A stretch of 64,000 nucleotides of DNA, taken from Roseovarius faecimaris. GTDB lineage: Bacteria > Pseudomonadota > Alphaproteobacteria > Rhodobacterales > Rhodobacteraceae. The notes beneath the pieces were generated by a model, which ran no database searches, was not told where the DNA came from, and saw only the letters and a program-made list of their open reading frames with translations. Location: NCBI RefSeq assembly GCF_009762325.1, contig NZ_CP034348.1, forward strand, positions 123,501 to 187,500, in the 5' to 3' direction. The position numbers were made by a program, and so were the translations under genes. Shown here in pieces: positions 17,394 to 25,981 of the stretch; within the stretch, counting starts at the first letter, position 1, and every line of letters begins with the position of its first letter.

Positions 17394-18145
17394 GCAGGAT
17401 CGACCATATCGCCGGCCACACCTGGCACGGGCGCAAGGGCGCTGTGGAAAACGCGTTTCGCTACAGTATCGACTACGTGATGCTGGATGCCGAGGCCGAG
17501 GCACACCCGCCCCGCCTTTTCGGGCGTAACCGTGCCGGTTTGGCGTCGCTTTGGGATGTCGATCACGGTGGCCCGCCGGGTCAGGGCCGCGGTGCTGTAT
17601 GGGTGCGTGAAATACTCGCGGCGCACGGGCTTCCGTCGCCTGTCAGGGTCGAGCTTCTGGCACAGCCGCGCGTCCTGGGTCATGTCTTCAATCCGGTGGC
17701 CTTCTGGATTTGCCGTGATGAAGAGGACGCAGCCCGCGTCGTCATTGCCGAAGTGACCAATACCTATGGCGACCGTCATTCCTATTTGTGTCACCGCGAT
17801 GACATGGCTCCCATCAGCGCACAGGATTATCTGACGGCGCAGAAGATATTCCATGTATCACCCTTTCAGCGGATCGAAGGCGGGTATGAGTTTCGCTTTG
17901 ATCTGCGCAGTGATCGGATTGGTATCTGGATCGATTTTACCGGTGGCAATGGCGGTGTGATCGCCACGCTGGTGGGGCAGCGCACCCCTCTCACCACCTG
18001 GGGGCTGATCAGGGCCTGCCTGCGTCGCCCCTTCGGCTCGCGTCGCGTATTGGCGCTGATCCACTGGCAGGCACTCAAGCTCTGGTGGAAAGGGGCGACG
18101 TTCCGCGCCCGCCCCGAACCGCCGGCCGAGGAAGTCAGCCGATGA
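17390..18145 (+). CDS. DUF1365 family protein of the RpoE regulon
   Basis: 251 aa. DUF1365 hallmarks: TWHGRKGAVENAFRYSIDYVMLD-type start (split: HGRKG, ENAFRY), RPRVLGHVFNPVAFWIC-type (LGHVFNPV) and NTYGDRHSYLC. The R. sphaeroides homologue (RSP1090, as I recall) is needed for furan fatty acid formation and a full RpoE response, possibly acting in oxygen insertion. The start overlaps the preceding stop (ATGA). Its chemistry cannot be read from motifs. Confidence 0.87.
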   Translation: MSRIDHIAGHTWHGRKGAVENAFRYSIDYVMLDAEAEAHPPRLFGRNRAGLASLWDVDHGGPPGQGRGAVWVREILAAHGLPSPVRVELLAQPRVLGHVFNPVAFWICRDEEDAARVVIAEVTNTYGDRHSYLCHRDDMAPISAQDYLTAQKIFHVSPFQRIEGGYEFRFDLRSDRIGIWIDFTGGNGGVIATLVGQRTPLTTWGLIRACLRRPFGSRRVLALIHWQALKLWWKGATFRARPEPPAEEVSR

Positions 18146-19407
18146 CCGCCGCTGCCGCCATGTCCCAGGCACCGACCCGAGATGCCAGCCACCCGCGCCT
18201 TCCCGCCTTTGGGCTGTTTGGTGCGCTTCTGGCCGCAGCGGGTCTGCCGCTCTATATCCACGCGCCAAAATTCTATGTTGACGAATATGGGGTTTCGCTC
18301 GCGGCGCTAGGTACGATCCTTTTCGTGCTGCGCCTGCTCGACGTGGTGCAGGACCCGGCTCTGGGCTGGTTGGCACGAGTCGCTGCCGGATGGCGGGCGT
18401 TGAGTGTGGGTGTGGCGGTGCTGGTCATGGCATTGGCGATGCTGGGGTTGTTTGCGATCTCGCCGCCGCTGGCACCGCTTTTGTGGTTCGCTCTTATGCT
18501 TACGCTTGTCTTTTCGGCCTTCAGCTATCTGACCATATGTTTTTATGCACAAGGCGTTGGTACGGCGGCCTGCCTCCCCGGGCGGGGGCACCTGCGGCTG
18601 GCCCGTTGGCGTGAAACGGGTGCCTTGCTTGGGATCTGTGCCGCCGCGGTAGCACCGTTGGCGCTGGGCGGTTACGCCGGTTTCGCGCTTGGCTTTGCCA
18701 TCCTTGCGCTGGTGGCGGTGTGGTCCATGCGTGATCAATGGCAAAGCGCCGGCCTGCCGTCGGACGCGACGGGGTTTGGCCCGGTTCTGCGCGACCCTAT
18801 CGCGCGCCGCTTGCTTTTGGTTGCGCTGGCCAATGCTGCCCCTGTCGCGGTGAGCTCGACGCTGTTTCTGTTCTTCGTTGAAAGCCGCCTCAACGCGGTT
18901 GGGTGGGAAGGGCCGTTGCTGCTTCTGTTTTTCCTGTCTGCCGCGCTTGCTGCACCGGTCTGGAGCCGCGCGGCAGAGCGTTTCGGCGCCAAACGCGTGC
19001 TGCTGAGCGGCATGGTTCTGTCCATCATCGCTTTCGGCTCGGCCTTCGCGCTTGGCGCGGGCGATATCTGGGCGTTCGCGATCATTTGCATTGCATCGGG
19101 CGCGGCGCTGGGGGCCGACATGACCCTCTTGCCCGCGCTCTTCGCCACTCGCATGGCGCAGGTCTCGCCGGGTGCCAGTGAAGGCTTCGGACTATGGTCT
19201 TTCGTGTCGAAATTCACCCTGGCCTTGGCGGCGGTCCTTTTGCTGCCGACGCTGGAGCGCGCCGGATTCCAGGCCGGGCAGGCCAATCCGGAAGAGGCGC
19301 TGCACCTTCTGAGTGTGCTCTATTGCCTCGTGCCCTGCGCCCTGAAACTGATTGCCATCGGATTGTTGGTGGCAACCCCTATCCACGAAAGGAGTGCCCG
19401 AACATGA
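18142..19407 (+). CDS. MFS/GPH-type transporter of the RpoE regulon
   Basis: 421 aa from the ATGA overlapping the DUF1365 stop; a longer in-frame ORF begins inside that gene and is rejected. About 12 hydrophobic helices. The N-terminal part has GLPLYIHAPKFYVDEYGVSLAALG, which resembles Na+/melibiose-type GPH symporters (LxxLxxxRLLDVVQDP pattern near residue 60). In the matching R. sphaeroides operon this position is also held by an MFS protein. Substrate unknown; a lipid or fatty-acid role would fit the operon but is inference. Confidence 0.85.
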   Translation: MTAAAAMSQAPTRDASHPRLPAFGLFGALLAAAGLPLYIHAPKFYVDEYGVSLAALGTILFVLRLLDVVQDPALGWLARVAAGWRALSVGVAVLVMALAMLGLFAISPPLAPLLWFALMLTLVFSAFSYLTICFYAQGVGTAACLPGRGHLRLARWRETGALLGICAAAVAPLALGGYAGFALGFAILALVAVWSMRDQWQSAGLPSDATGFGPVLRDPIARRLLLVALANAAPVAVSSTLFLFFVESRLNAVGWEGPLLLLFFLSAALAAPVWSRAAERFGAKRVLLSGMVLSIIAFGSAFALGAGDIWAFAIICIASGAALGADMTLLPALFATRMAQVSPGASEGFGLWSFVSKFTLALAAVLLLPTLERAGFQAGQANPEEALHLLSVLYCLVPCALKLIAIGLLVATPIHERSART

Positions 19408-19967
19408 GCGCCTTTGGTCTCTTCGCCCTTGGGGCCGCCGCGATGCTGCTGCTCACGGTGATCTGGCAGCGCTTTACAGGCTTTTCGTCGCAAAAGCCCC
19501 AGGACTACGCCACCAACGAACCGCAGTTTGATCTGCGCACGCATCTTAACGGCCCGATCAAATGCGAAGGCGTGATCTATGGCCCGTTCGGCCGCGTGAC
19601 CTCTCGGTTTTCGGCGGATTTTATCGCCCGCTGGGAAGGCAATCGCGGCATCATGAAAGAGCATTTCCTCTATGACAGTGGGAACACTCAGGATCGCGAG
19701 TGGCGCCTGGAACTTGGCAATGACGGTAAAATCCGTGCGGAGGCGGATGACCTGATCGGCGTGGGAACCGGTCAGCAAAACGGCTCGGCGGTGCAGCTGA
19801 ATTACCGCATCCGACTGCCCGAAGAAGCGGGGAGCCATGAGTTGAATGTGACAGACTGGATGTATCTGGCACCCAATGGTGTCATTGTGAACCGCAGCCA
19901 GTTCCGCAAATTCGGGATCAAGGTGGCAGAGCTTGTGGCCACGATGCGCCGGGCGGATATCGCGTGA
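19404..19967 (+). CDS. DUF3833 family lipoprotein-like protein
   Basis: 187 aa with one N-terminal hydrophobic helix (residues 3-20) and a soluble domain matching the DUF3833 pattern: RTHLNGPIKCEGVIYGPFGRVTSRF (split: GPIKCEGVIYGP, GRVTSRF), FLYDSGNTQDREW, NVTDWMYLAPNGVIVNRS. GAAAGGAG precedes the ATG at 19404 and ATGA overlaps the transporter stop. Function unknown, but conserved in this RpoE-linked operon. No Cys lipobox is evident. Confidence 0.82.
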   Translation: MSAFGLFALGAAAMLLLTVIWQRFTGFSSQKPQDYATNEPQFDLRTHLNGPIKCEGVIYGPFGRVTSRFSADFIARWEGNRGIMKEHFLYDSGNTQDREWRLELGNDGKIRAEADDLIGVGTGQQNGSAVQLNYRIRLPEEAGSHELNVTDWMYLAPNGVIVNRSQFRKFGIKVAELVATMRRADIA

Positions 19968-20698
19968 CCGATTGGCAAGGCAAACGGTATTGGCTGGTGG
20001 GGGCCAGCGAGGGGCTGGGTGCAGCACTGGCCGCGAAGCTGAGCGCGGCAGGGGCCGAAGTGATCCTTTCCGCCCGCAATGAAGAGCGGCTTGCACAGGT
20101 CGCGGCCTCACTGCCCGGAAGGTCGCGCATCGTTCCCGTGGATGTCAGCGATACTGAAAGCGTGACAGCGGCGGCGGAGCATGTGGGAGAGATCGACGGA
20201 ATGGTCTATCTCGCGGGGGTCTATTGGCCGATGCCGTCGACCGAATGGAATGCCGAACAGGCCGAGGCGATGGCGGATATCAACTTCACCGGGGCGATCC
20301 GTGTGCTGGGTCAGGTTGTGCCTCAGATGGTGGCGCGGGATGCGGGTCACATTGTCATCACCGGTTCGCTCTCTGGCTTTCGCGGTCTGCCCGGGGCGAT
20401 GGGTTATGCCGCCTCCAAAGCCGGGACCATGGCGCTTGCCGAAAGCCTTCGGGCCGATCTCTGGCGCACGGGGGTGCGCGTGCAACTGGCCAACCCGGGT
20501 TTCATCAAGACGCGCCTGACGGACAAGAACACTTTCAAAATGCCGTTCCTGATGACACCAGAACAGGCGGCGCAGGAAATGTTCGAGCTTATGTGTGATG
20601 AAGGGGCCTTTGCGCGCCACTTCCCGCGACTTTTCTCTTATGTCTTTCGGCTGTCCCGGTTTTTACCAAACTGGGCCTACTACCGGCTCTTTGCGTGA
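19964..20698 (+). CDS. Short-chain dehydrogenase/reductase of the RpoE regulon
   Basis: 244 aa from a GTG overlapping the DUF3833 stop. NAD(P) loop GASEGLGAALA (residues ~12-22), NFTGAI with the active-site Asn, ITGSLSGFRG (Ser) and YAASKAG (YxxxK). The C-terminal region has NPGFIKTRLT and a helix-rich tail, as in membrane-associated SDRs. Last gene of the operon. The substrate is not determinable; an acyl or lipid oxidation product is a reasonable guess from the neighbours. Confidence 0.87.
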   Translation: MTDWQGKRYWLVGASEGLGAALAAKLSAAGAEVILSARNEERLAQVAASLPGRSRIVPVDVSDTESVTAAAEHVGEIDGMVYLAGVYWPMPSTEWNAEQAEAMADINFTGAIRVLGQVVPQMVARDAGHIVITGSLSGFRGLPGAMGYAASKAGTMALAESLRADLWRTGVRVQLANPGFIKTRLTDKNTFKMPFLMTPEQAAQEMFELMCDEGAFARHFPRLFSYVFRLSRFLPNWAYYRLFA

Positions 20699-20763
20699 GA
20701 TCAAAGACTCCCGTTCCCCGAACACCGAAGAGTGTGGTATGATTCCGCTGAAGGGGGACCACC

Positions 20764-21090
20764 ATGATCGAAATATCCGTGCACAAAATCGCTCAGGTGA
20801 TCCTGATGTCACGAGAGCTCGACCGTGCTGAAGGAGAGCTGCGCGCTTTCATTGAACGGTTGACCGAAGAAGAGCAGGCAAGCCTTGTGGCTGTTATGTG
20901 GATCGGGCGAGAGAGCTTTGGACCGGACGAGCTTGATGAGGCGATTTCCACCGCCCGGCAGGAGGCGACGACACCCACGGCAGATTACCTTCTGGGGACG
21001 CCGCACCTGTCGGATCATCTCGAAAACGGGCTTGATGAGCTGGGTTTGTCGGCCGTGGATGAAGAAGACGATCTGGTGCGCGGCGGCTAG
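20764..21090 (+). CDS. DUF3775 domain-containing protein
   Basis: 108 aa, acidic and helical: EISVHKIAQVILMSREL at the start, SLVAVMWIGRESF near residue 42, YLLGTPHLSDHLENGLDELG near the end. This pattern is the DUF3775 family common in alphaproteobacteria. Function unknown. A GGGGG-rich ribosome site (AAGGGGGACC) precedes the ATG. It is followed after 15 bp by the MBL hydrolase on the same strand. Confidence 0.8.
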   Translation: MIEISVHKIAQVILMSRELDRAEGELRAFIERLTEEEQASLVAVMWIGRESFGPDELDEAISTARQEATTPTADYLLGTPHLSDHLENGLDELGLSAVDEEDDLVRGG

Positions 21091-21105
21091 CCTCCGGGCG
21101 TCTGA

Positions 21106-21945
21106 ATGCAAGAAAGTCTCGAAGTTCCCATAGAGGCCGTGACCTTGGCCCCCGGTGTCGCGCTCGCGCAGAACTGGTTCGCCCTGCGCGCTTTGGATGA
21201 CGCGTCGCTCGCGATTGGAGAGCCCGCCTATCATCAATGCAACTGGTCCTATCTGCTGTCGGATTGCGAGGAGAGCCTGCTGTGGGATACCGGATCGGGC
21301 CGCCGTTCCATTGCGCCTGTCGTTGCCCGTTATGGACAGCCCCGCGTGACAGCTTTTCCATCCCACATGCATTTCGATCACCTGGGCGGGATCGGCGATT
21401 TCGAGACGGTCATGCTGGCCGATCTGCCGATCCTGCGGGCGCTGGAGGCGGACGGGGTCGTATCCCCGCCCGAACGGATGTTTCTTGGGGCATATGAGGG
21501 CCTGACCGCTCCGCGCTTTTCGGTAACGCGCTGGATCGGGCCCGGAGAGACACTTGAGGTCGGTGCGCGGCGGTTCAGCATCGTACACACGCCCGGCCAT
21601 TCGCCCGATTCCGTTTCGCTCTGGGAGGCGGAGCGCGGCCGTCTCTATGCGGCGGATCTGCTCTATTGCGGAGAACTTTATGCTCAGACCCCGGGGGCAA
21701 GCCTGCAGGCCTATGCCGCCACTTTGCGCGACCTGCTGGCATGGTTGCCGAAAGATGTCGAGATCCTCGGAGCGCATGGGCAGCAAGGGCCGGACGGGCA
21801 TGATGCGCCGCGGCTAAGCTATGGCGATGCCCAGGACGCCTTGAGCGTGATCGAGGCAATCATAGCCGCCGGTCCCCATGACGGAGAACGAAGGATCAAT
21901 TCACGTATGACCGTGTCATATGCCGCGCCGAGCTTTTCCGGCTGA
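21106..21945 (+). CDS. MBL-fold metallo-hydrolase
   Basis: 279 aa. The metal-binding motif SHMHFDHLGG (H-x-H-x-D-H, residues ~83-92) and the later HTPGHSPDS and AADLLY give the binuclear zinc set of the metallo-beta-lactamase fold. No fused domains. The substrate is not evident; glyoxalase-II-like or lactonase activities are both possible. Located just after the DUF3775 gene. Confidence 0.85.
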   Translation: MQESLEVPIEAVTLAPGVALAQNWFALRALDDASLAIGEPAYHQCNWSYLLSDCEESLLWDTGSGRRSIAPVVARYGQPRVTAFPSHMHFDHLGGIGDFETVMLADLPILRALEADGVVSPPERMFLGAYEGLTAPRFSVTRWIGPGETLEVGARRFSIVHTPGHSPDSVSLWEAERGRLYAADLLYCGELYAQTPGASLQAYAATLRDLLAWLPKDVEILGAHGQQGPDGHDAPRLSYGDAQDALSVIEAIIAAGPHDGERRINSRMTVSYAAPSFSG

Positions 21946-21985
21946 GCCGCCGGGCGCAGTTCTTTTGCCTGCGAATTCGGGGTCA

Positions 21986-22005
21986 CGCAGCGCTCAAGCG
22001 CTGCG
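21986..22005. terminator. Hairpin between convergent genes
   Basis: Perfect 9-bp stem CGCAGCGCT / AGCGCTGCG with a 2-nt loop, immediately beyond the stop of the saccharopine dehydrogenase (minus) and 40 bp after the MBL gene (plus). No strong T-tract. Confidence 0.55.
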
Positions 22006-22007
22006 CC

Positions 22008-23147
22008 TCAGCCGTGATCCACCACCTGCAGATGTTGTGCAAGCTTTTCAACTTCGCCAAGGAACCGCGCGACAAGTTTCGGATCACGCGGTGCCGGGCT
22101 GACGCCTGCCGGGATTTCACGCGCCAGTACGGCTTCTACCGCCATCGCCACCGGGATCGACACAAGCCGCGCCATCGCCGTGCCGCGGGCGTCGCCCCAC
22201 GCATCCATCACGAATGTCTTGTGATACACTGGCACGCCGTTCTTCTCGGCCTTCAGCGCCACGCAGAGCACGACGCGGTCCGGCTCGCCTTCGTCATAGG
22301 CGTTCTCGGTCCAGAACTGGTTTGACATCTCCCTGAGCCGCGCGTCGCCCGCTTCGCCTTCCAGGGTTTCCACCTCGGCAAACACGTCCTTCCAGGCTTC
22401 GGCCCAGCCGTTAAGCCGAAGCGTGCCGCGCACGAATTCCTTCACCCGCCAGCCCGGTTCAAAGCCGTAATCATCCATGAACGGTATGGAATCGCGGTTC
22501 GGGTAGACTTCAAAGCTTTCTGGGCTCGCCAGCGGCGCGATATAGGACGAGATCGCATCCCAGGGGCGGGCCACGTTGAGTTCGGTGAACGCCTTGATCG
22601 ACCGTGACGGCGAGCGCAGCGCCTTCAAGACGCCCAAAGGTGACCAGCTGAACTTGTAGCGAAACGGGTTGGGGTGCTTGGGGATGCCGCCGCAGTAAGA
22701 GATAAACGACAGATCGTTCTCGGCATCGAAGGCAGAAGAGGCACGGTAATCGGCCATCAGGTGATGCGCCATCAAATGGTCGATCCCCGGGTCGAGACCG
22801 ATCTCATTGACAACCGACACACCTTTCAGAAGCGCCTTGCCATGGAGCTCGCGCATCTCGGGTGCGATATAGGAGGACGAGACGAAATGCGCCCCTTTGT
22901 TGATGCACATCTCGGCCAGCGGCACATGCCAGTCGCCGGGCAGCATTGACACGATGACGTCACCGGCTTGCGTTTCCGCGGCCAGCGTGTCGAAGTCGAA
23001 CACCCTGATCCGGTCGGTCAGGTCGCCCACCGCATCGCGCGCCTTCGCCTCGGTCCGGTTCCAGACGCACACCTCATGGCCCGCTTCGATAAGTCGCCTG
23101 AGGCCAGGAATGGCCGAAAGGCCCGTGCCGCACCAATGGATTGTCAT
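22008..23147 (-). CDS. Saccharopine dehydrogenase family (glutamate-forming/LYS9-like) enzyme
   Basis: 379 aa. It has a Rossmann N-terminus (WCGTGLSAIPGLRRLIEAGHEVCVWNR, split as WCGTGLSAIPG and HEVCVWNR), VSMLPGDWHVPLAE, SSSYIAPEMR, NEIGLDPGIDHLMAH and CGGIPKHPNPFRYKFSWSP-type segments of saccharopine dehydrogenases/homologues. With the LYS1-like enzyme upstream it can split saccharopine to glutamate and 2-aminoadipate semialdehyde, the lysine catabolic route known in Ruegeria-type roseobacters. It is the last gene of a compact minus-strand group with SemiSWEET, LYS1-like and GST genes. Confidence 0.85.
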   Translation of the reverse strand: MTIHWCGTGLSAIPGLRRLIEAGHEVCVWNRTEAKARDAVGDLTDRIRVFDFDTLAAETQAGDVIVSMLPGDWHVPLAEMCINKGAHFVSSSYIAPEMRELHGKALLKGVSVVNEIGLDPGIDHLMAHHLMADYRASSAFDAENDLSFISYCGGIPKHPNPFRYKFSWSPLGVLKALRSPSRSIKAFTELNVARPWDAISSYIAPLASPESFEVYPNRDSIPFMDDYGFEPGWRVKEFVRGTLRLNGWAEAWKDVFAEVETLEGEAGDARLREMSNQFWTENAYDEGEPDRVVLCVALKAEKNGVPVYHKTFVMDAWGDARGTAMARLVSIPVAMAVEAVLAREIPAGVSPAPRDPKLVARFLGEVEKLAQHLQVVDHG

Positions 23148-23160
23148 GTTGTCGCCTCTC

Positions 23161-23409
23161 CTATTTGAAACGCAATTTCGCCGCGACGATCAGGAGCATC
23201 GCCGTGACCGAGCAGATATTGGCAAGTATCAACGGCCAGTCACCAATCATCAAGCCGTAGATCAGCCAAAGGGTGACCGTTGTGAGAAACATCAGATTAG
23301 ACGGCAGCGACAGGCCCGATGTATCGCGCGTCATCCAGGCTTTCCAGGCTTGGGGTATCCAGCAGATCGTACCGAGCAATGCCGCCAGATAGCCGACATA
23401 AAGCGCCAT
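23161..23409 (-). CDS. SemiSWEET-type PQ-loop transporter
   Basis: 82 aa from the ATG at 23409, one base away from the stop of the upstream LYS1-like gene. Three transmembrane helices; the PQ motif is in GTICWIPQAWKAW (residues ~14-26) and the second conserved region is SGLSLPSNLMFLTTVTLWLIYG. SemiSWEETs dimerise to form sugar or small-solute facilitators. The location between two saccharopine dehydrogenases suggests coexpression; the transported solute is unknown. Confidence 0.82.
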   Translation of the reverse strand: MALYVGYLAALLGTICWIPQAWKAWMTRDTSGLSLPSNLMFLTTVTLWLIYGLMIGDWPLILANICSVTAMLLIVAAKLRFK

Positions 23410-23410
23410 T

Positions 23411-24457
23411 TCAGGCGTCCCTGATGTGATGTTCGAAGGTGGCTTTGGCCCGGCCCCAGACCCCGCTTTCGATTGCGTCGAGCGAGCGCAGCGTCGGCAA
23501 CAGCTGGGCGGCATAATCCTCCGAACTTTCAACCGGCAGCAAAGAGGGCAGGTTGTCGATGGCCATCACGTCCAGGGGCGGATCGTTGTGCACGCGCGTG
23601 ACGGGCGCGGCCCAGCTTGTTGCCTCCGAGTAGACCGGCACCGGATTGTAGTCGCTGTCAGGGTCGCAGGCGACATCGCCGATGACGGTCAGCCTGCGGC
23701 TTTCGGCAAGGGCTGACGCGGGTACGAAGACCGGTGTGCCGGGACGTGCGAAGATACAGTTGAAAAAGAGGTCATGCGCCAGGATTTCGGGAAAAGGCCC
23801 GCCCGAGGCGGTTTCAGCCATGTCCCAGCGCGTGGGGTCTAGCCCCAGCGCGGTGCAAAGGTCTGCTGCGCCGGTCCCGACCCGGCCCAGGGCGCCAATC
23901 ACGATCGCCGACGGGGTCGCGCCCTGCAGGTCGGCGCGCAGGTCATCAAGCAAACTGTCCTTGCCCGAATAGGTCGCGACGGGCGGGCAGATCCCCCCCT
24001 GTTGCTGAGCGGCCCAGGCCTTGAGCGAGACCGCCGCCCCGGCATAGCCTGCCCAATAGCCAAAAGCGGCCACACGGCGGTTATCCTCGTCCACGAGGTA
24101 CTCCAGATCGTAAAGAGTGCCCCCTCCGGCTTTGAACCGCTCCAGTAGGGCGCGCCCCGAATGCTGGCCCTTGAAGGCATGGCCGAACATGATGTGCCGG
24201 TGGGGCAGGGGCGTGCCGTCCTCGGGCAGTTCCTTCAGACCGAAGACAATGGCTTCTTCCGGCGCCTCGGGCCAGCTGTTCTCGGGGGCGATCTTCGCGC
24301 CGGCCGCCGCGTAGCCATCGATGGGGATGGCGCGCACGGAGCTTTCTTCCACCGTGACGGTGAACCCTGCGTCTATCAGAGTGCGCGCGCCCTCAGGTGT
24401 CAAACCAACCCGTTCTTCATTCGGGCGTTGTTCGGCCCGGACCCAGATATGTGTCAT
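23411..24457 (-). CDS. Saccharopine dehydrogenase (NAD+, L-lysine-forming, LYS1-like)
   Basis: 348 aa. Ala-DH/PNT-like N-terminal domain with RAEQRPNEERVGLTPEGA and KELPEDGTPLPHRHIMFGHAFKGQ, plus VIGALGRVGTGA as the nucleotide loop, as in LYS1. In bacteria with both LYS1-like and LYS9-like genes the pair runs in the degradative direction: lysine plus 2-oxoglutarate to saccharopine, then aminoadipate semialdehyde. Its ATG overlaps the GST stop (ATGA at 24454-24457). Confidence 0.88.
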   Translation of the reverse strand: MTHIWVRAEQRPNEERVGLTPEGARTLIDAGFTVTVEESSVRAIPIDGYAAAGAKIAPENSWPEAPEEAIVFGLKELPEDGTPLPHRHIMFGHAFKGQHSGRALLERFKAGGGTLYDLEYLVDEDNRRVAAFGYWAGYAGAAVSLKAWAAQQQGGICPPVATYSGKDSLLDDLRADLQGATPSAIVIGALGRVGTGAADLCTALGLDPTRWDMAETASGGPFPEILAHDLFFNCIFARPGTPVFVPASALAESRRLTVIGDVACDPDSDYNPVPVYSEATSWAAPVTRVHNDPPLDVMAIDNLPSLLPVESSEDYAAQLLPTLRSLDAIESGVWGRAKATFEHHIRDA

Positions 24458-25071
24458 AAAATGCCAAGCTCCTTAACAGCGGCAACGGAAGGGCGCGCGT
24501 GCATCATCTCGAAATGAGCGGCAAGCCGCGGGTAGGCTGTGATATCCACACCGTCGCCATCCAGCCAGGTACAGATCGTGAAGAGCCACGGGTCGGCCAC
24601 GGTCATGTCGGTCCCCATGGCAAACGGCGACAGAGCACAGTTTTCTTCCACGAATGCACAGGATTGTCCCATGGTTTCAGGAACTTTGGCTATCATATCC
24701 TGATACGAGCTTTGTTGATCCGCCCACCGGGAACCGCGCACTTTGTGGGCGTGGTTCACATGGAAGGTGGCGGCGAGATAATACATCACCGCGCGCATCT
24801 GGGCGGCATCCCATGGGTCGGCTGGCACAAGGTTCATCTCGGGAACCTGCGCCGCGATGTATTCTAGAATCGCGCCGGTTTCGGTCAGGCTGCCGCGCTC
24901 CGTGATCAGTGTGGGCACGCGTCCCTTGGGGTTGATCCTGCGGTAGTCGGGTTTGGTCTGTTCGGCCGCGGCGAAGTCAAGCTTCACGGCCTCATAGGCG
25001 AGGCCGGTTTCTTCAAGAAGGATTGCCGTAGCGATGGAGACGGTTTTGGGGGCGCAGTAGAATTTCAACAC
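24454..25071 (-). CDS. Glutathione S-transferase family protein
   Basis: 205 aa. Thioredoxin-like N-domain (KFYCAPKTVSIATAILLEETGL, split), NPKGRVPTLI with the cis-Pro, and TETGAILEYIA contacting the glutathione gamma-glutamyl group. All-helical C-domain with DPWLFTICTWLDGDGVD. Substrate unknown. It is cotranscribed with the saccharopine genes; a detoxification role for a reactive semialdehyde is possible but not shown. Confidence 0.87.
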   Translation of the reverse strand: MLKFYCAPKTVSIATAILLEETGLAYEAVKLDFAAAEQTKPDYRRINPKGRVPTLITERGSLTETGAILEYIAAQVPEMNLVPADPWDAAQMRAVMYYLAATFHVNHAHKVRGSRWADQQSSYQDMIAKVPETMGQSCAFVEENCALSPFAMGTDMTVADPWLFTICTWLDGDGVDITAYPRLAAHFEMMHARPSVAAVKELGIL

Positions 25072-25080
25072 GGCAGACCC

Positions 25081-25731
25081 TCAAACATAGGTGCGGGCAT
25101 GCGCCCGGTCAGGCGGATCGAGATGCGGGGTGGCGTTAAAGGTTCCGACCATGAGCTGGTCATGCACATATTCGAGCCGGTGCAGCGATGAATTCATGAT
25201 CTGCAGCATCATCTTTGCGGTGGAGCCGTTATGCAGCCCGAGCGCATGGCGCAGGATCATGCCGATGACACCCCCGGACGTGACCACGAGGATGCGCCCG
25301 TCAAGCGCGCAAAGCATGTCAAGGGCATCGCTGATCCGGGTGGCGAAAGCGTCGAACGGTTCGGGGATGTCAGAGATCTTGTCCCGCTCCCAATAGTCGA
25401 GCAGTTGTGGCAAGTGGCGTGCATAGGCCCCCGTGCTGTCGGGAACCGGTATGCCATGCTGGGCTTCCAGCGCATGAGCGATGGTGAAGTAGCTCAGCTC
25501 ATCCAGGCGGGCGTCCTGGCGGGTGATCTCATAGCCCATGGAGCGGGCGGTATCGGCCTGACGGCTGAGCGTGCCGGTAAGTACCTGATCGAAATGCGGG
25601 TTGGTCTCGGCCAGATGCGCGCCAAGCCATGCGGCCTGCTGGTGGCCAAGCTCGGAGAGCTGGTCATAGCTCGCCTCATCAGTGGCGGTGCTGTTGGCCT
25701 GTCCGTGGCGGACAAGGATGATCTCGGCCAA
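25081..25731 (-). CDS. Histidine phosphatase family protein
   Basis: 216 aa. Catalytic RHG motif ILVRHGQANS at residues 5-14, with TGTLSRQADTAR and later VVTSGGVIGMILRHALG supplying the second His. It belongs to the phosphoglycerate-mutase-like superfamily; the substrate is not identifiable. It is 9 bp from the GST start, so probably the head of this minus-strand group. Diverges from formate dehydrogenase. Confidence 0.87.
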   Translation of the reverse strand: MAEIILVRHGQANSTATDEASYDQLSELGHQQAAWLGAHLAETNPHFDQVLTGTLSRQADTARSMGYEITRQDARLDELSYFTIAHALEAQHGIPVPDSTGAYARHLPQLLDYWERDKISDIPEPFDAFATRISDALDMLCALDGRILVVTSGGVIGMILRHALGLHNGSTAKMMLQIMNSSLHRLEYVHDQLMVGTFNATPHLDPPDRAHARTYV

Positions 25732-25981
25732 GGGGTGCTCCTGTCAGGTTGCCGTTCGCCGGCACGTTAGCGTTGAGCGGGCTCGGGATAAAGCCCCGAA
25801 GCGGTGCGCAAGGCCCGTTCTCGGCAGGCGTCCCGCCCACCCACCCCCGCCTGCCTCGAACGGGCTGTGGCAAAGGGCACGCCGGAAGGAATGGCGCAAA
25901 TCGTTGGGGGAATGTCGGGATTGTCAGACTCGCTTTTTGCATGCCGTGGTCTATACAGGACACGGCTTTAGGAGATGCGCG

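Noticed and set aside
25682..25981. 100-residue N-terminal extension of formate dehydrogenase
   Set aside because: It overlaps the divergent histidine phosphatase start and reads as random Pro/Arg-rich sequence. A good ribosome site precedes ATG 25982.
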